Shown: positions 32,263 to 41,646 of the stretch, piece by piece
Layout of the letters: each line of letters opens with the position of its first letter
How positions within the stretch are numbered: position 1 is the stretch's first letter
NCBI GenBank assembly: GCA_036677375.1
Contig: JAVBWO010000025.1
Coordinates: 1-45,249 of the forward strand
Reading direction: 5' to 3'
DNA from: JAVBWO01 sp036677375
GTDB lineage: Bacteria > Bacillota > Dehalobacteriia > UBA4068 > UBA4997
Length of the DNA: 45,249 nt
The notes under the pieces: generated by a model
Databases searched by the model: none
What the model saw: the letters and a program-made list of their open reading frames with translations, nothing else
What the model was told of the DNA's origin: nothing
Made by a program: the position numbers and the translations under genes

Positions 32263-33315
32263 ATGACTATTTCATTGAGCGAGTTTTTAAGTGCGCTTGT
32301 ATCAAATCCTATCTTACTGATTACTGTTCTCCTGACCTTAGGCGTCATTTTGGTAAATGGCTGGACGGACGCCCCCAATGCCATTGCCACCTGCGTTTCC
32401 ACCCGCGCCATGGGGGTACGCTCCGCTATTATTATGGCCGCTATATTTAATTTTTTTGGAGTTTTGGTCATGACACTCCTCAATGCCACCGTTGCCCAGA
32501 CCATTTATAAGATCGCGGATTTCGGCGGCAATCAATCAGACGCCCTGATTGCCTTATGCGCCGCTTTATTTGCCATTGTCACCTGGGCTACCGCCGCCTG
32601 GGGTTTCGGAATTCCTACCAGTGAAAGTCATGCTTTGATCGCCGGGATCTCCGGCGCGGCCATTGCTCTGCATGGCGGGATTGGAGGTATTAACGGCTCT
32701 GAATGGATGAAAGTCATTTATGGCCTGATACTATCCACACTTCTGGGTTTTGGCATGGGTTATCTGGCGGCTAAACTCACCGAACGCATCTGCCGTCATA
32801 TGGATAGGCAGCACATTGTCGGGTTTTTTAAAAACGCACAAATCGGCGGTGCGGCTGCTATGGCTTTTATGCATGGTGCACAAGATGGTCAAAAATTTAT
32901 GGGCGTATTCCTATTAGGAATCTTTTTATCGCAAGGCCACAGCAATGTAACCAATTTTGTGATCCCCATCTGGCTTATGATCCTATGTTCCCTGGTCATG
33001 GCTTTAGGAACTTCCATCGGGGGTTACCGCATCATCAAAGCGGTAGGGATGGATATGGTAAAGCTGGAAAAATACCAGGGGTTTGCCGCCGATCTGGCGG
33101 CCGCAGGCTGCCTTTTAATCTCTTCGCTGGGGGGCCTCCCCGTCAGCACTACCCATACCAAAACCACCGCCATCATGGGCGTGGGCGCATGTAGGCGTCT
33201 CTCCTCCGTAAATTGGGGCGTGGCAAGGGAGATGGTGATGACCTGGGTTTTAACTTTTCCGGGCTGCGGCTTGATCGGTTTTTTGATGGCCCGGCTTTTT
33301 ATGTGGTTATTCTAA
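32263..33315 (+). CDS. Inorganic phosphate transporter, Pit family
   Basis: Predicted 350 aa with the SD ggagatg. About ten membrane helices. The two PHO4/Pit signature repeats are visible: NGWTDAPNAIATCVSTRAM (about residues 30-48) and GGLPVSTTHTKTTAIMGVG (about 288-306). It carries out proton- or metal-phosphate symport at low affinity. The DUF47 gene follows after 97 bp in the same direction, the usual Pit partner. Confidence 0.92.
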   Translation: MTISLSEFLSALVSNPILLITVLLTLGVILVNGWTDAPNAIATCVSTRAMGVRSAIIMAAIFNFFGVLVMTLLNATVAQTIYKIADFGGNQSDALIALCAALFAIVTWATAAWGFGIPTSESHALIAGISGAAIALHGGIGGINGSEWMKVIYGLILSTLLGFGMGYLAAKLTERICRHMDRQHIVGFFKNAQIGGAAAMAFMHGAQDGQKFMGVFLLGIFLSQGHSNVTNFVIPIWLMILCSLVMALGTSIGGYRIIKAVGMDMVKLEKYQGFAADLAAAGCLLISSLGGLPVSTTHTKTTAIMGVGACRRLSSVNWGVAREMVMTWVLTFPGCGLIGFLMARLFMWLF

Positions 33316-33412
33316 AGACTTAATCACAGGGGATGTCGAAAAGGCATTCACCGTTGTATACACCCTTTTAAAACAAGCATTGGCAATCGAAATCAGGGAG
33401 GATTAATAAAGC

Positions 33413-34036
33413 ATGGTACGCAAACAAGACAATATCTATTTTGAAATGTTTATTCGGCTGGCCGATTACTGTGGCCGGGCCGCACAAAACCTTAACGAGA
33501 CACTGGATCATTATGACCCGGCAAAACTGCCTCAAACTATGGAATACATGCATGAGATTGAACATGCGGCCGATACGGAAAAACATATGATGATGCGGCG
33601 TCTGGCCAAAGAATTCATCACCCCCATCGACCGGGAAGACATTATGAATTTAGCACAGGAAATCGATGAAGTTACCGACTCCATTGAAGACGTCTTGCTT
33701 AAGCTTTATATGTTTAATATTCAGAGCATCCGCCGGGATGCCTTAGAATTTTCCAAGATCATTTTAAGCTGCTGCGCTTGTTTAAAACGGCTTATGGAGG
33801 AGTTTGGTAATTTCAGAAAGTCTCCCACCATCCAAAAAGAAATCATTGAAATGAACCGGCTGGAAAACGAAGGAGACCGGTTATATACCGAAGCGCTGCA
33901 TCACCTCTGTACCACTTCCACCGATGCGGTGGAGATTTTGTCCTGGACACAAGCCTTTATCTATATGGAAAAATGCTGCGACGCCTGCGAGCATGCCGCC
34001 AACGTGGTGGAAAGCGTTATCCTGAAAAACACTTAG
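33413..34036 (+). CDS. DUF47 (PhoU-like) phosphate-transport accessory protein
   Basis: Predicted 207 aa, SD ggaggat ten nt before ATG. All-helical PhoU-like fold with the DUF47 patterns IEHAADTEKHMMMRRLAKEF and PIDREDIMNLAQEIDEVTDSIED (about residues 45-85), including acidic residues that bind metals in PhoU relatives. DUF47 proteins are encoded with Pit transporters and are needed for or regulate their activity. Confidence 0.9.
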   Translation: MVRKQDNIYFEMFIRLADYCGRAAQNLNETLDHYDPAKLPQTMEYMHEIEHAADTEKHMMMRRLAKEFITPIDREDIMNLAQEIDEVTDSIEDVLLKLYMFNIQSIRRDALEFSKIILSCCACLKRLMEEFGNFRKSPTIQKEIIEMNRLENEGDRLYTEALHHLCTTSTDAVEILSWTQAFIYMEKCCDACEHAANVVESVILKNT

Positions 34037-34171
34037 GTCAACGTGGTTCGCCCGAATCATTCAGGAAGCGTGAGGCGATAGAGCTTTCTGACATCTGCAA
34101 TCGTCATCCTCGCATTAAAAAATAATACATCCAAGGAATACCGGATCTTAAATTAAATTCTGAATGTTTAT

Positions 34172-34202
34172 TGCAGGCCGTCGCCCCAATGCGCCGGCCT
34201 GC
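34172..34202 (+). terminator. Hairpin after the Pit-DUF47 operon
   Basis: Stem tgcaggccg (34172-34180) with cggcctgca (34194-34202) and a 13-nt loop, followed by ctttgtt. The T run is poor and it lies 136 bp after the stop, so assignment is tentative. Confidence 0.5.
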
Positions 34203-34363
34203 ACTTTGTTATAACTTAAGTCTCTTGAGCACACGGAGTATGTGAAACAGAAACCGTCCGGTTTTCTTGGAATAATGCAATAGCGGGTGGTTATTGATTT
34301 ATGGTATTTTGCTCTGCGCAAACCATAAACGCCCGTTTAACATTGGTGTGTCATAACCTGAAA

Positions 34364-34402
34364 TCAAAAAAGAACCTGCCATAACAAAACCGGCAGATCC
34401 TT
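34364..34402 (-). terminator. Terminator of the ispD-ispF transcript
   Basis: An 11-bp stem with two G-T pairs (34392-34402 with 34370-34380) is followed on the minus strand by five T (34365-34369), 22 bases after the ispF stop. Confidence 0.8.
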
Positions 34403-34423
34403 CTTTATGTTTTATTTATTTCT

Positions 34424-34909
34424 TTATCCTTTTCTTCGCAGCTCCGCCACCGCCTGCGCTGCGATGCCCAGACTCTGTCCTGTAAAACCAAGACCCTCCG
34501 TGGTGGTAGCCTTGATTCCAACGAACTGTGGGGAAACTCTCAGAGCCCCGGCGACATTCTGCTGCATGGCAGGAATATAAGGCGTCATTTTGGGCTTCTG
34601 TGCAATGATAACGCTATCCACATTCACCACAGCAAAGCCCGCGGCCTCCAACTTGCGTTCCACTTCACAGAGGAGTTTTAAGCTGGCAATACCGGCATAA
34701 GTGGGATCATTGTCAGGGAAATGTTGCCCGATATCACCCAATGCAGCCGCTCCCAGAAGCGCGTCACAAATGGCGTGAATCAAAACATCCGCATCACTGT
34801 GCCCTAAAAGGCCCTTATCGAAAGGAATCTTCACACCGCCTATCATCAAAGGTCGATCTTCCACCAAGCGGTGTACGTCATATCCGATTCCTACAGGCAT
34901 TTTACACAT
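34424..34909 (-). CDS. ispF: 2-C-methyl-D-erythritol 2,4-cyclodiphosphate synthase
   Basis: Predicted 161 aa (158 if started at ATG 34900). IspF motifs: GYDVHR (about residues 9-14, metal Asp and His), LLGHSDADVLIHAICDALLGA and the C-terminal KATTTEGLGFTGQ. It forms the cyclodiphosphate in the MEP isoprenoid pathway. Its start lies inside the end of ispD (8-nt overlap), so both are made together. Confidence 0.96.
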   Translation of the reverse strand: MCKMPVGIGYDVHRLVEDRPLMIGGVKIPFDKGLLGHSDADVLIHAICDALLGAAALGDIGQHFPDNDPTYAGIASLKLLCEVERKLEAAGFAVVNVDSVIIAQKPKMTPYIPAMQQNVAGALRVSPQFVGIKATTTEGLGFTGQSLGIAAQAVAELRRKG

Positions 34910-35594
34910 TCATCCTTTCGGCTAAAATGGTTTCCGCTAGTTTGATATCAATGGGATCGGTAATTTTGATATTCTCACGGCTGCCATGAATCACCCGGAC
35001 GATACCGCCGATGGCTCGCACCAAAGAAGCGTCGTCGGTGACGGTTTTTTTACCATCGTAGGCGCCGTAAGCGCCTAACAAGACTCCTTTGGGAAAGCAC
35101 TGAGGCGTCTGCGCCCTCCAGCAACTGCTCCGCACAATGGTATTGCTGATCTGCATGTTTTCTCCCACCTGATGCAGAGTATCCGACAAAGGAACGCCTA
35201 AAATAGCGCCTTGATGGGTCTCCTCCACTGTGTCGATGATTTTTTCCACATCAGCCATTGCTAAAAGGGGCCTGGCTCCGTCATGGATCAAAACCGTACG
35301 GCAGCGTTTGGCAATACTGGAAAGGCAGGCTCTGACCGATTCCGCACGGGTCTCCCCCCCCGCAACGATATCCTGTACTTTACCAAAACCATATTCCGCC
35401 GTGATTTGGCTGATCCGGGGGATCTCCTCTTGTGCTGCTGCCACAATAATTTGGTTGATACGCGGGCAATCTTCAAATATTTTCAGGGACCAATATAATA
35501 CAGGGTAGCCACCTAAAGGTAAAAAGATTTTATTTTCTTCACTCCCCATACGTAATCCTTTACCGGCCGCCAGAACAATTGCTGTTGCACTCAT
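34902..35594 (-). CDS. ispD: 2-C-methyl-D-erythritol 4-phosphate cytidylyltransferase
   Basis: Predicted 230 aa from ATG 35594, eight nt after the SD aaggggg. A GTG upstream would overlap the SD. Motifs: AAGKGLRMGS (CTP-binding loop, about residues 8-17) and LIHDGARPL. It links CTP to methylerythritol phosphate in the MEP pathway. Eighteen nt separate it from the PIN/TRAM gene, suggesting one transcript. Confidence 0.96.
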   Translation of the reverse strand: MSATAIVLAAGKGLRMGSEENKIFLPLGGYPVLYWSLKIFEDCPRINQIIVAAAQEEIPRISQITAEYGFGKVQDIVAGGETRAESVRACLSSIAKRCRTVLIHDGARPLLAMADVEKIIDTVEETHQGAILGVPLSDTLHQVGENMQISNTIVRSSCWRAQTPQCFPKGVLLGAYGAYDGKKTVTDDASLVRAIGGIVRVIHGSRENIKITDPIDIKLAETILAERMNV

Positions 35595-35612
35595 AATCGG
35601 CACCCCCTTGCC

Positions 35613-36698
35613 TTATTTAGGACGAACAAAGATCATACGGCCGGCAGCCGTTTGGAGAATGCTGGTAACAATAGCGGTAATCGTGCTGCCAATCAAGCTG
35701 CGTCCGTCTTCCACCACCACCATGGTACCATCATCCAGATAGGCAACGCCCTGTCCGGGCTCCTTACCATCTTTCACCACGGTAACCAGCATTTCTTCAC
35801 CCGGCAATACCACCGGTTTCACGGCATTAGACAATTCATTGATATTTAAAACCGGCACGGCTTGCACCTGCGCTACCTTATTCAAATTAAAATCATTAGT
35901 CAAAACAGTACCATGCATTTGCTGGGCCAGCTTTACCAACTTACTATCCACTTCATCGATTTTCGGGAAGTCGGTTTCGCTGATCACAACACGGGCCCCC
36001 ATTTCCTGCCGCAGGGTGTTTAACATATCCAGACCTCGGCGGCCTCTGGCTCTTTTCAGGCCATCGGAAGAATCGGCGATATGCCGCAACTCTTCCAAAA
36101 CAAAATTAGGGATGATCAGAACGCCTTCAATAAAACCAGTGCGGCAGATATCGGTAATCCTGCCGTCAATAATGACACTGGTATCTAAAATCTTAGGATT
36201 GATACCGGTAACATTTGCAGAATCAGCCTTTGAGGCTTTATCCCCTTTTTCCCCCCGGTAACGGAGACGTCCGGAAATCACTGCAATGATATCGTCTTTT
36301 TTCTTATATCCTACATAAAGTCCCAGATAACCGAGAACAAGAATCGATACAGCGGAAAGGTAAGGGCCAACAACATAAATACTGGAAAGAACTGTATTAA
36401 TAAGAATGGCGATAATTAAGCCGGTAATAAGTCCGATTACACCGCTGACAATACTGCTGAAAGGCATTTTGGACAGCCTGTCCACCCATTGTTGAATTGC
36501 TTTTCTTACCACACGGGCAAAGGGGGCCGCTAAAATGACTCCCAAAATAAAGAATAACACTGCAACAATGCTGCTGACGCCTAATTGCAACCCGGAAATA
36601 CTGTAATCCAAAAAAATATCGCCATATTGCCAGATAATGCCAAAGGACATCAGCCCAAAAAATAAACCAACCAAAACTGAAATTACTTTAATGACCAT
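35613..36698 (-). CDS. PIN and TRAM domain membrane protein (YacL-like)
   Basis: Predicted 361 aa with the SD aaggagg. Four membrane helices in the first about 130 residues, then a PIN nuclease domain starting KILDTSVIIDGRITDI (about 170-185) with conserved acidic residues, and a C-terminal TRAM domain (GEEMLVTVVKDGKEPGQGVAYLDDGTMVVVEDG). YacL relatives are membrane-bound putative RNases linked to RNA handling in Bacillota. Position between carD and ispD is standard. A promoter (36751-36779) lies before it. Confidence 0.93.
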   Translation of the reverse strand: MVIKVISVLVGLFFGLMSFGIIWQYGDIFLDYSISGLQLGVSSIVAVLFFILGVILAAPFARVVRKAIQQWVDRLSKMPFSSIVSGVIGLITGLIIAILINTVLSSIYVVGPYLSAVSILVLGYLGLYVGYKKKDDIIAVISGRLRYRGEKGDKASKADSANVTGINPKILDTSVIIDGRITDICRTGFIEGVLIIPNFVLEELRHIADSSDGLKRARGRRGLDMLNTLRQEMGARVVISETDFPKIDEVDSKLVKLAQQMHGTVLTNDFNLNKVAQVQAVPVLNINELSNAVKPVVLPGEEMLVTVVKDGKEPGQGVAYLDDGTMVVVEDGRSLIGSTITAIVTSILQTAAGRMIFVRPK

Positions 36699-36750
36699 TT
36701 TCTTTCACCCCCTCCTTGCCTATCTTTAAAGTAATACGGGTCTTGACTCT

Positions 36751-36779
36751 ATTATATGATTGAAACCCAGAAAAAACAA
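36751..36779 (-). promoter_or_regulatory. Promoter of the PIN/TRAM-ispD-ispF transcript
   Basis: TTGTTT (36774-36779) and TATAAT (36751-36756) with a 17-bp spacer on the minus strand, 52 bp before the ATG. Confidence 0.75.
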
Positions 36780-36812
36780 GGATTCCAGAACAAATCGCCC
36801 AAAATTTTCCTA

Positions 36813-37301
36813 TTAAATTTCCCGGTTGTGAAAGATATCGTCAAGTTGCGACAAAATCTCCTCTGCAGCAGCATTTTTCACCAAAATCAGCTCACTGACT
36901 AAAATATCCCTTGACTGCTCCAAAAGTTTTCGTTCACTGCCGGATAAGCCTTTTTCGATATCACGGCGGGAAAGATTGCGTACCACCTCAGCCACCGCAC
37001 AAATATCGCCGCTCCTGATCTTATCCATATTCATTCGGTAGCGGCGGTTCCATTTATCTCCTTCATCCTCCTGATGCTGACGTAAAATATCCAATACTTG
37101 TTCCAAAGTCCTCAAATCCACTATCCGGCGCATCCCTATCTCGCCCACATGATCCACCGGAACCAGAACCCTCATATTGCTCACAGGCAAAAGTAACACA
37201 TAGTAGCTGCGTTCTTCTCCCAGAATCTCCCGCTGTTCTATCCCTTCAATGATACCTGCACCATGTACAGGATAAACCACTTTATCGCCGATCTGAAACA
37301 T
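36813..37301 (-). CDS. carD: CarD/CdnL-family RNA polymerase-binding regulator
   Basis: Predicted 162 aa, SD ggaggtgg. The N-terminal Tudor-like domain (FQIGDKVVYPVHGAGIIEGIE, then YYVLLLPVSNMRVLVPVD) binds the RNA polymerase beta subunit, and the helical C-terminal domain contains the Trp-bearing KWNRRYRMN segment for promoter DNA. It stabilises open complexes at rRNA and other promoters. Adjacent to radA, as in many Clostridia. Confidence 0.93.
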   Translation of the reverse strand: MFQIGDKVVYPVHGAGIIEGIEQREILGEERSYYVLLLPVSNMRVLVPVDHVGEIGMRRIVDLRTLEQVLDILRQHQEDEGDKWNRRYRMNMDKIRSGDICAVAEVVRNLSRRDIEKGLSGSERKLLEQSRDILVSELILVKNAAAEEILSQLDDIFHNREI

Positions 37302-37349
37302 ACTGCCACCTCCTTTGCTCTTTATTATTTTATGCCATGCGGCAAAACC

Positions 37350-38699
37350 CTATGCTAAACCCAAGCTAAATAAAGCTTCTGCCAAAGTTGCTGCTTCTAA
37401 GACACGAACCGAGCAGCTATCGGCAGAGAATGATCCTTGTGGCAATACAGAAGTGGTAAAGCCAAATTTTGCTGCTTCTTTCAAACGCCGTTCCACCTGA
37501 CCAATCTGCCTTACCTCTCCGGTTAAGCCTACTTCACCCAAAACGATAGAAGAAGTCTCAACCTCTAAGTTTTTATAACTGGAAACAATGGCAGCGGCCG
37601 CCGCCAGATCCACAGTTGGATCATCCACCTTCATGCCACCGGCAATATTAACATAAACGTCTTGAGTGCTTAAATGCAGACCCATTTTTTTCTCCAATAC
37701 AGCTATCAGAATCAAGAGCCGGTTATAATCCAGACCCGAAGCTAGCCGCCGGGGATTGCCAAAAGGGGAAGGAGAAACCAAAGCCTGCACTTCCAAAAGC
37801 ACCGGCCTGGTACCCTGCATCGCACAGGTTACCACCGACCCCGCCGCACCCAAAGGCCTTTGGGACAGAAAAAGACTGGAAGGATCCAGCAAAGGAATTA
37901 ACCCGTCGTCCCGCATTTCAAATACACCAATCTCATTGGTGGAGCCAAAACGGTTTTTTGCCGCCCTAAGCAAGCGAAAAGCATTATAGCGTTCTCCTTC
38001 GAAGTATAGTACGGTATCCACCATATGCTCCAACACCCGGGGCCCCGCCAAAGTACCCTCCTTGGTCACATGCCCTACTAAAAGAACCACCACATTACTT
38101 TCCTTGGCATATTCCAAAAAAGCGGCACCGCATTGCCGTACCTGAGAAACACTGCCGGGAGCCGCCGAAAGCTCCGGCTGATAAACAGATTGGATAGAAT
38201 CCACCACCATCATCCGGATATGGGATTCTCTGGCAGACTGCAAAATTTCATCCAGGTTATTGTTGGATAAAAGCAACAACTGATCGGACATGGCATAAAG
38301 CCGTCTGGCCCGCAATCCTACCTGGGTAGCGCTTTCTTCACCGGAAACATAAAGCACCTGGCCGGCGCTATCCGCCACCGCTTTTGCCGCCTGAAGTAGC
38401 AGAGTACTTTTGCCGATACCGGGCTCTCCGCCCAGTAGTACCAGAGAACCGGGTACCAAGCCGCCGCCCAAAACACCATCTAATTCGGTAATACCTGTCA
38501 AGATTCGTTCGGTTTCCTCAACACCTATCTGTGTGACAGGGCGAGGTGCTTCACCTGTGGCAGGCAGCTTTACTGTTTTCTTTTCCACCGCCTCTTCCAC
38601 TAGGGAGCCCCACTGGCCGCAGGAAGGACAACGGCCATACCATTTGATGCTGGTAGCGCCACACTCCTGACAAACAAAAACCGATCTGCTCTTCGCCAA
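37350..38699 (-). CDS. radA: DNA repair protein RadA
   Basis: Predicted 449 aa. TTG 38699 is chosen: eight nt after the SD aaaggtgg, and it gives the family start MAKSRSVFVCQECG. A longer TTG frame adds nine residues. Zinc finger C4 (Cys 10, 13, 24, 27), Walker A GGEPGIGKST (about 90-99), the RadA motif KNRFG, and a Lon-like C-terminal domain. It is a RecA-like helicase that helps branch migration in recombination. The disA gene often found next to it is missing. Confidence 0.95.
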   Translation of the reverse strand: MAKSRSVFVCQECGATSIKWYGRCPSCGQWGSLVEEAVEKKTVKLPATGEAPRPVTQIGVEETERILTGITELDGVLGGGLVPGSLVLLGGEPGIGKSTLLLQAAKAVADSAGQVLYVSGEESATQVGLRARRLYAMSDQLLLLSNNNLDEILQSARESHIRMMVVDSIQSVYQPELSAAPGSVSQVRQCGAAFLEYAKESNVVVLLVGHVTKEGTLAGPRVLEHMVDTVLYFEGERYNAFRLLRAAKNRFGSTNEIGVFEMRDDGLIPLLDPSSLFLSQRPLGAAGSVVTCAMQGTRPVLLEVQALVSPSPFGNPRRLASGLDYNRLLILIAVLEKKMGLHLSTQDVYVNIAGGMKVDDPTVDLAAAAAIVSSYKNLEVETSSIVLGEVGLTGEVRQIGQVERRLKEAAKFGFTTSVLPQGSFSADSCSVRVLEAATLAEALFSLGLA

Positions 38700-38737
38700 G
38701 CACGTTCCCACCTTTCTAATGGACAAGGCATATAAGA

Positions 38738-38761
38738 AATAAGGGGATGTTTCCCCTTATT
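38738..38761 (-). promoter_or_regulatory. Hairpin upstream of radA
   Basis: A perfect 10-bp stem (aataagggga 38738-38747 with tccccttatt 38752-38761) with a tgtt loop stands 39 nt before the radA start. It could be a second terminator after clpC or a leader structure of radA. The T tract on the minus strand is short (atttctta). Confidence 0.4.
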
Positions 38762-38826
38762 GACAAGGTAAATCCTGCTATTTTATAATATTCGCCAAAG
38801 AAAAGGGATTTCCCCCCTTTAAAACA

Positions 38827-38862
38827 AAAGAAGCAAACTCTTGGACAAGAGATTGCTTCTTT
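38827..38862 (-). terminator. Terminator after clpC
   Basis: Two stacked stems (38827-38836 with 38853-38862, and 38838-38842 with 38847-38851) around ggac. T-rich on both sides, so it works leftwards after clpC, 32 bp beyond its stop. Confidence 0.8.
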
Positions 38863-38893
38863 TTCTTTGTTTTCCTTGTTTTATTCTGTTCTC

Positions 38894-41341
38894 CTATTCT
38901 GGCAACACTTTTTGAAAAGCGATCTGGCCCTCCGCAAGATAAGCCTGCACGGTATCTCCAGCTCCGAACTCCCTGCGCAACAAACCTTCGGAGAAAGGAT
39001 CTTCCACATAATGCTCAATGGCGCGGCGTAAGGGACGGGCGCCATAAACAAGATCCGTTCCTTCTTTGGCCAGATGGGCTACTACATCATCCGGAATCTC
39101 CAGTTTGATGTCTTGTGCCGCCACCCGTTGAATTAAATCCGCCAGCAACAGTTTGGCAATAGCCACGATATCTTCTTCCGATAAGCTGTGGAATACGATG
39201 ATGTCATCGATCCGGTTTAGAAATTCCGGACGGAAGGTGCTTTTTAATTCTCCCAGCATTTTTTCCTTCATGGCTTCGTAGACGCTGTTTTTTGAAGTGG
39301 AAGCGGTAAATCCCATACTGGATTCCCGGCGCAGTGTCTGCGCCCCCACATTGGAGGTCATAATAATGACGGTATTACGGAAATCTACCGTTCTGCCTTG
39401 GGAATCGGTTAATCTACCGTCTTCCAAAACCTGCAAAAGAATGTTGAATACATCGGGGTGCGCTTTTTCGATTTCATCTAAAAGCAGCACGGCATAAGGT
39501 TTCCTGCGCACAGCTTCCGTCAATTGGCCGCCTTCGTCATGGCCGATATAGCCGGGAGGCGCTCCCACCAAGCGGGAAACGGTGTGTTTTTCCATATATT
39601 CACTCATATCTAGGCGTACCATGGCGTCGTCACTGCCAAAAAGCACATTGGCTAAAGCCTTGGCCACCTCAGTTTTTCCCACTCCGGTAGGGCCTAAGAA
39701 GATAAAAGAACCGATAGGGCGTTTGGCGTCTTTCAGACCGGCCCTGGCCCGGCGCACTGCCCGGGAAATACTCTTGATGGCTTCCTCTTGCCCCACGACC
39801 CGCTGGTGCAAAATATCTTCCAGATGCAAGAGCCGTTCCATTTCCGTTTCCTGAAGCTGCGTTACCGGCACACCGCTCCAATCAGATAAGACCTTGGCGA
39901 TATCATTGATATCCACCACTAGGGTACTGCCGCTATTGTTATCTTTCCAGTTTTGCCGCAGGCCTTCAATGGTAGTGCCTAATGCTTTGGCTTTATCCCG
40001 CCACCGGGCAGCGTTTTCATAATCTTGAGCATTGGCGGCGGCTTCCTTTTCCTTCAAAGCAGCCTCCAATTGCTTTTCCAACTCTTTGAGATCAGGAGGC
40101 GCCGTATAGGCTGTCAGCCGAACCATGGAAGCGGCTTCGTCCACCAAATCAATGGCTTTATCAGGCAAAAAGCGGTCGCTCAAATAACGCTGGGAAAGAT
40201 TGACCGCCGCCTCTAAAGCGCCATCCGTGATCTTTACCCGGTGGTGAGCCTCATAACGATCCTTTAATCCCTGTAAGATCGCAAGCGCCTCCTCCGGATT
40301 GGGCTCATTAACCATAACAGGCTGGAAACGTCGCTCCAGCGCCGCGTCTTTTTCGATATATTTGCGATATTCATCGATGGTAGTAGCGCCAACACATTGC
40401 AATTCGCCGCGGGCCAGAGCCGGTTTCAGGATATTGGCGGCGTCCATGGCGCCTTCTGACGCCCCTGCTCCCACCAGGTTGTGTAATTCATCAATGAACA
40501 GAATAATATCCCGACTTTGACCGATCTCATCAATTACCTTTCTGAGGCGTTCTTCAAACTCACCCCGGTATTTGGTGCCTGCCAACATTGCGGCCATATC
40601 CAGGGTAACCACACGTTTATTGGCCAAAGTTTCCGGGACCTGCCCGCCGACAATGCGCTGCGCCAGCCCTTCCACAATGGCGGTTTTCCCTACGCCGGGT
40701 TCCCCGATCAACACCGGATTGTTTTTGGTACGGCGGGAGAGGATTTGGGTCACCCGTTGAATTTCCTGGGCACGCCCAATCACCGGGTCCAGTTGTTCTT
40801 TTTTTGCCAGTTCCGTCAAATCGCGTCCAAACTCATCCAAAGTTGGTGTTTTCCCCTTTTTAGGCGCTTTGCCGCTTTCTGCCGGAGCCTGATTACTCTG
40901 TGGCGGTATCGCAGCGCCTCCCTGCTGTAAAATAGCATAGATTAATCCCCGAAGCCCGTCTGCATTTACATTGGCCTGTTCATTCAGAAAGCGGGCGGCA
41001 AAGCTATCACTTACCCGAACCAAGCCCAGTAAAAGATGCTCTGTTCCAATATAATTGACGCCCATAGCGGCCGCTTCTTCCTTCGCCATCTGCAAGGCCC
41101 TCTTTAAATCGGGCGTGGCCTCAGGATTAGCCACCGGATGTTTCCCCCTGGGCAGCGCTTTTTCCAAAGCCTCCATTGACACGCCCATACTATTTATAGC
41201 GGCGGCGCCGACACCCTCGCCATCCCGCATGATCCCCCACAGCAGGTGACCGGTATCCACCTGGTCACAATACAAATTTTTAGCAACCTGATCTGCCAAG
41301 AAAATGACCTGTTGCGCTCTCTGGGTAAAACGGTTACTCAT
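38894..41341 (-). CDS. clpC: ATP-dependent Clp protease ATPase subunit ClpC
   Basis: Predicted 815 aa with the SD gaggagg. Two Clp-N repeats (residues 1-145), first AAA+ module with Walker A GEPGVGKT (213-220), a middle coiled coil with a UVR-like motif (AANAQDYENAARWRDKAK), and second AAA+ module with GPTGVGKTE (about 549). It unfolds proteins for ClpP, including those tagged by McsB phosphoarginine. Full length. It is separated by 305 bp from mcsB, wider than usual for this operon. Confidence 0.97.
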   Translation of the reverse strand: MSNRFTQRAQQVIFLADQVAKNLYCDQVDTGHLLWGIMRDGEGVGAAAINSMGVSMEALEKALPRGKHPVANPEATPDLKRALQMAKEEAAAMGVNYIGTEHLLLGLVRVSDSFAARFLNEQANVNADGLRGLIYAILQQGGAAIPPQSNQAPAESGKAPKKGKTPTLDEFGRDLTELAKKEQLDPVIGRAQEIQRVTQILSRRTKNNPVLIGEPGVGKTAIVEGLAQRIVGGQVPETLANKRVVTLDMAAMLAGTKYRGEFEERLRKVIDEIGQSRDIILFIDELHNLVGAGASEGAMDAANILKPALARGELQCVGATTIDEYRKYIEKDAALERRFQPVMVNEPNPEEALAILQGLKDRYEAHHRVKITDGALEAAVNLSQRYLSDRFLPDKAIDLVDEAASMVRLTAYTAPPDLKELEKQLEAALKEKEAAANAQDYENAARWRDKAKALGTTIEGLRQNWKDNNSGSTLVVDINDIAKVLSDWSGVPVTQLQETEMERLLHLEDILHQRVVGQEEAIKSISRAVRRARAGLKDAKRPIGSFIFLGPTGVGKTEVAKALANVLFGSDDAMVRLDMSEYMEKHTVSRLVGAPPGYIGHDEGGQLTEAVRRKPYAVLLLDEIEKAHPDVFNILLQVLEDGRLTDSQGRTVDFRNTVIIMTSNVGAQTLRRESSMGFTASTSKNSVYEAMKEKMLGELKSTFRPEFLNRIDDIIVFHSLSEEDIVAIAKLLLADLIQRVAAQDIKLEIPDDVVAHLAKEGTDLVYGARPLRRAIEHYVEDPFSEGLLRREFGAGDTVQAYLAEGQIAFQKVLPE

Positions 41342-41646
41342 ACCAATCCCTCCTCAATATTTGCTGCTTCTGCATCCAATGAACTTTTGAGACATACTTT
41401 TCAGCAGATCCAATACACATCGTCGCCGGTAGCGCTTCCTTACCTATTGTAACCTCTTCACTGCGGTTTTATCGCCACTGTCCTTGAATCAGTTAATTAC
41501 CAGTTATCAACCCATATTGTTTGTTTTTGATCACCGCGCTATCAATGTTTCCGGCAGCTTTTCTGATTCCAAGTCGCTTGATGAGCTCCTACAAAATGTC
41601 GGTTTCTCTATTTTCATCATCCATATAACTCAGGAAAAGATTCTGC
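41342..41646. other. Gap between mcsB and clpC with a degraded reading frame
   Basis: About 305 bases. Leftwards, one frame reads NLFLSYMDDENRETDIL, a TAG (41589-41591), then ELIKRLGIRKAAGNIDSAVI and ends at TAA 41493-41495, which looks like a protein remnant with one stop, not identified. No CtsR box and no convincing promoter was found, although a clpC promoter could be hidden here. Confidence 0.4.

Larger units (their letters stand above)
34037..34423. other. Intergenic region between convergent operons
   Basis: Nearly 390 bases with no convincing gene. It contains two hairpins (34172-34202 and 34364-34402) that end the flanking transcripts. Nothing else is recognised in the remainder. 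Confidence 0.6.
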
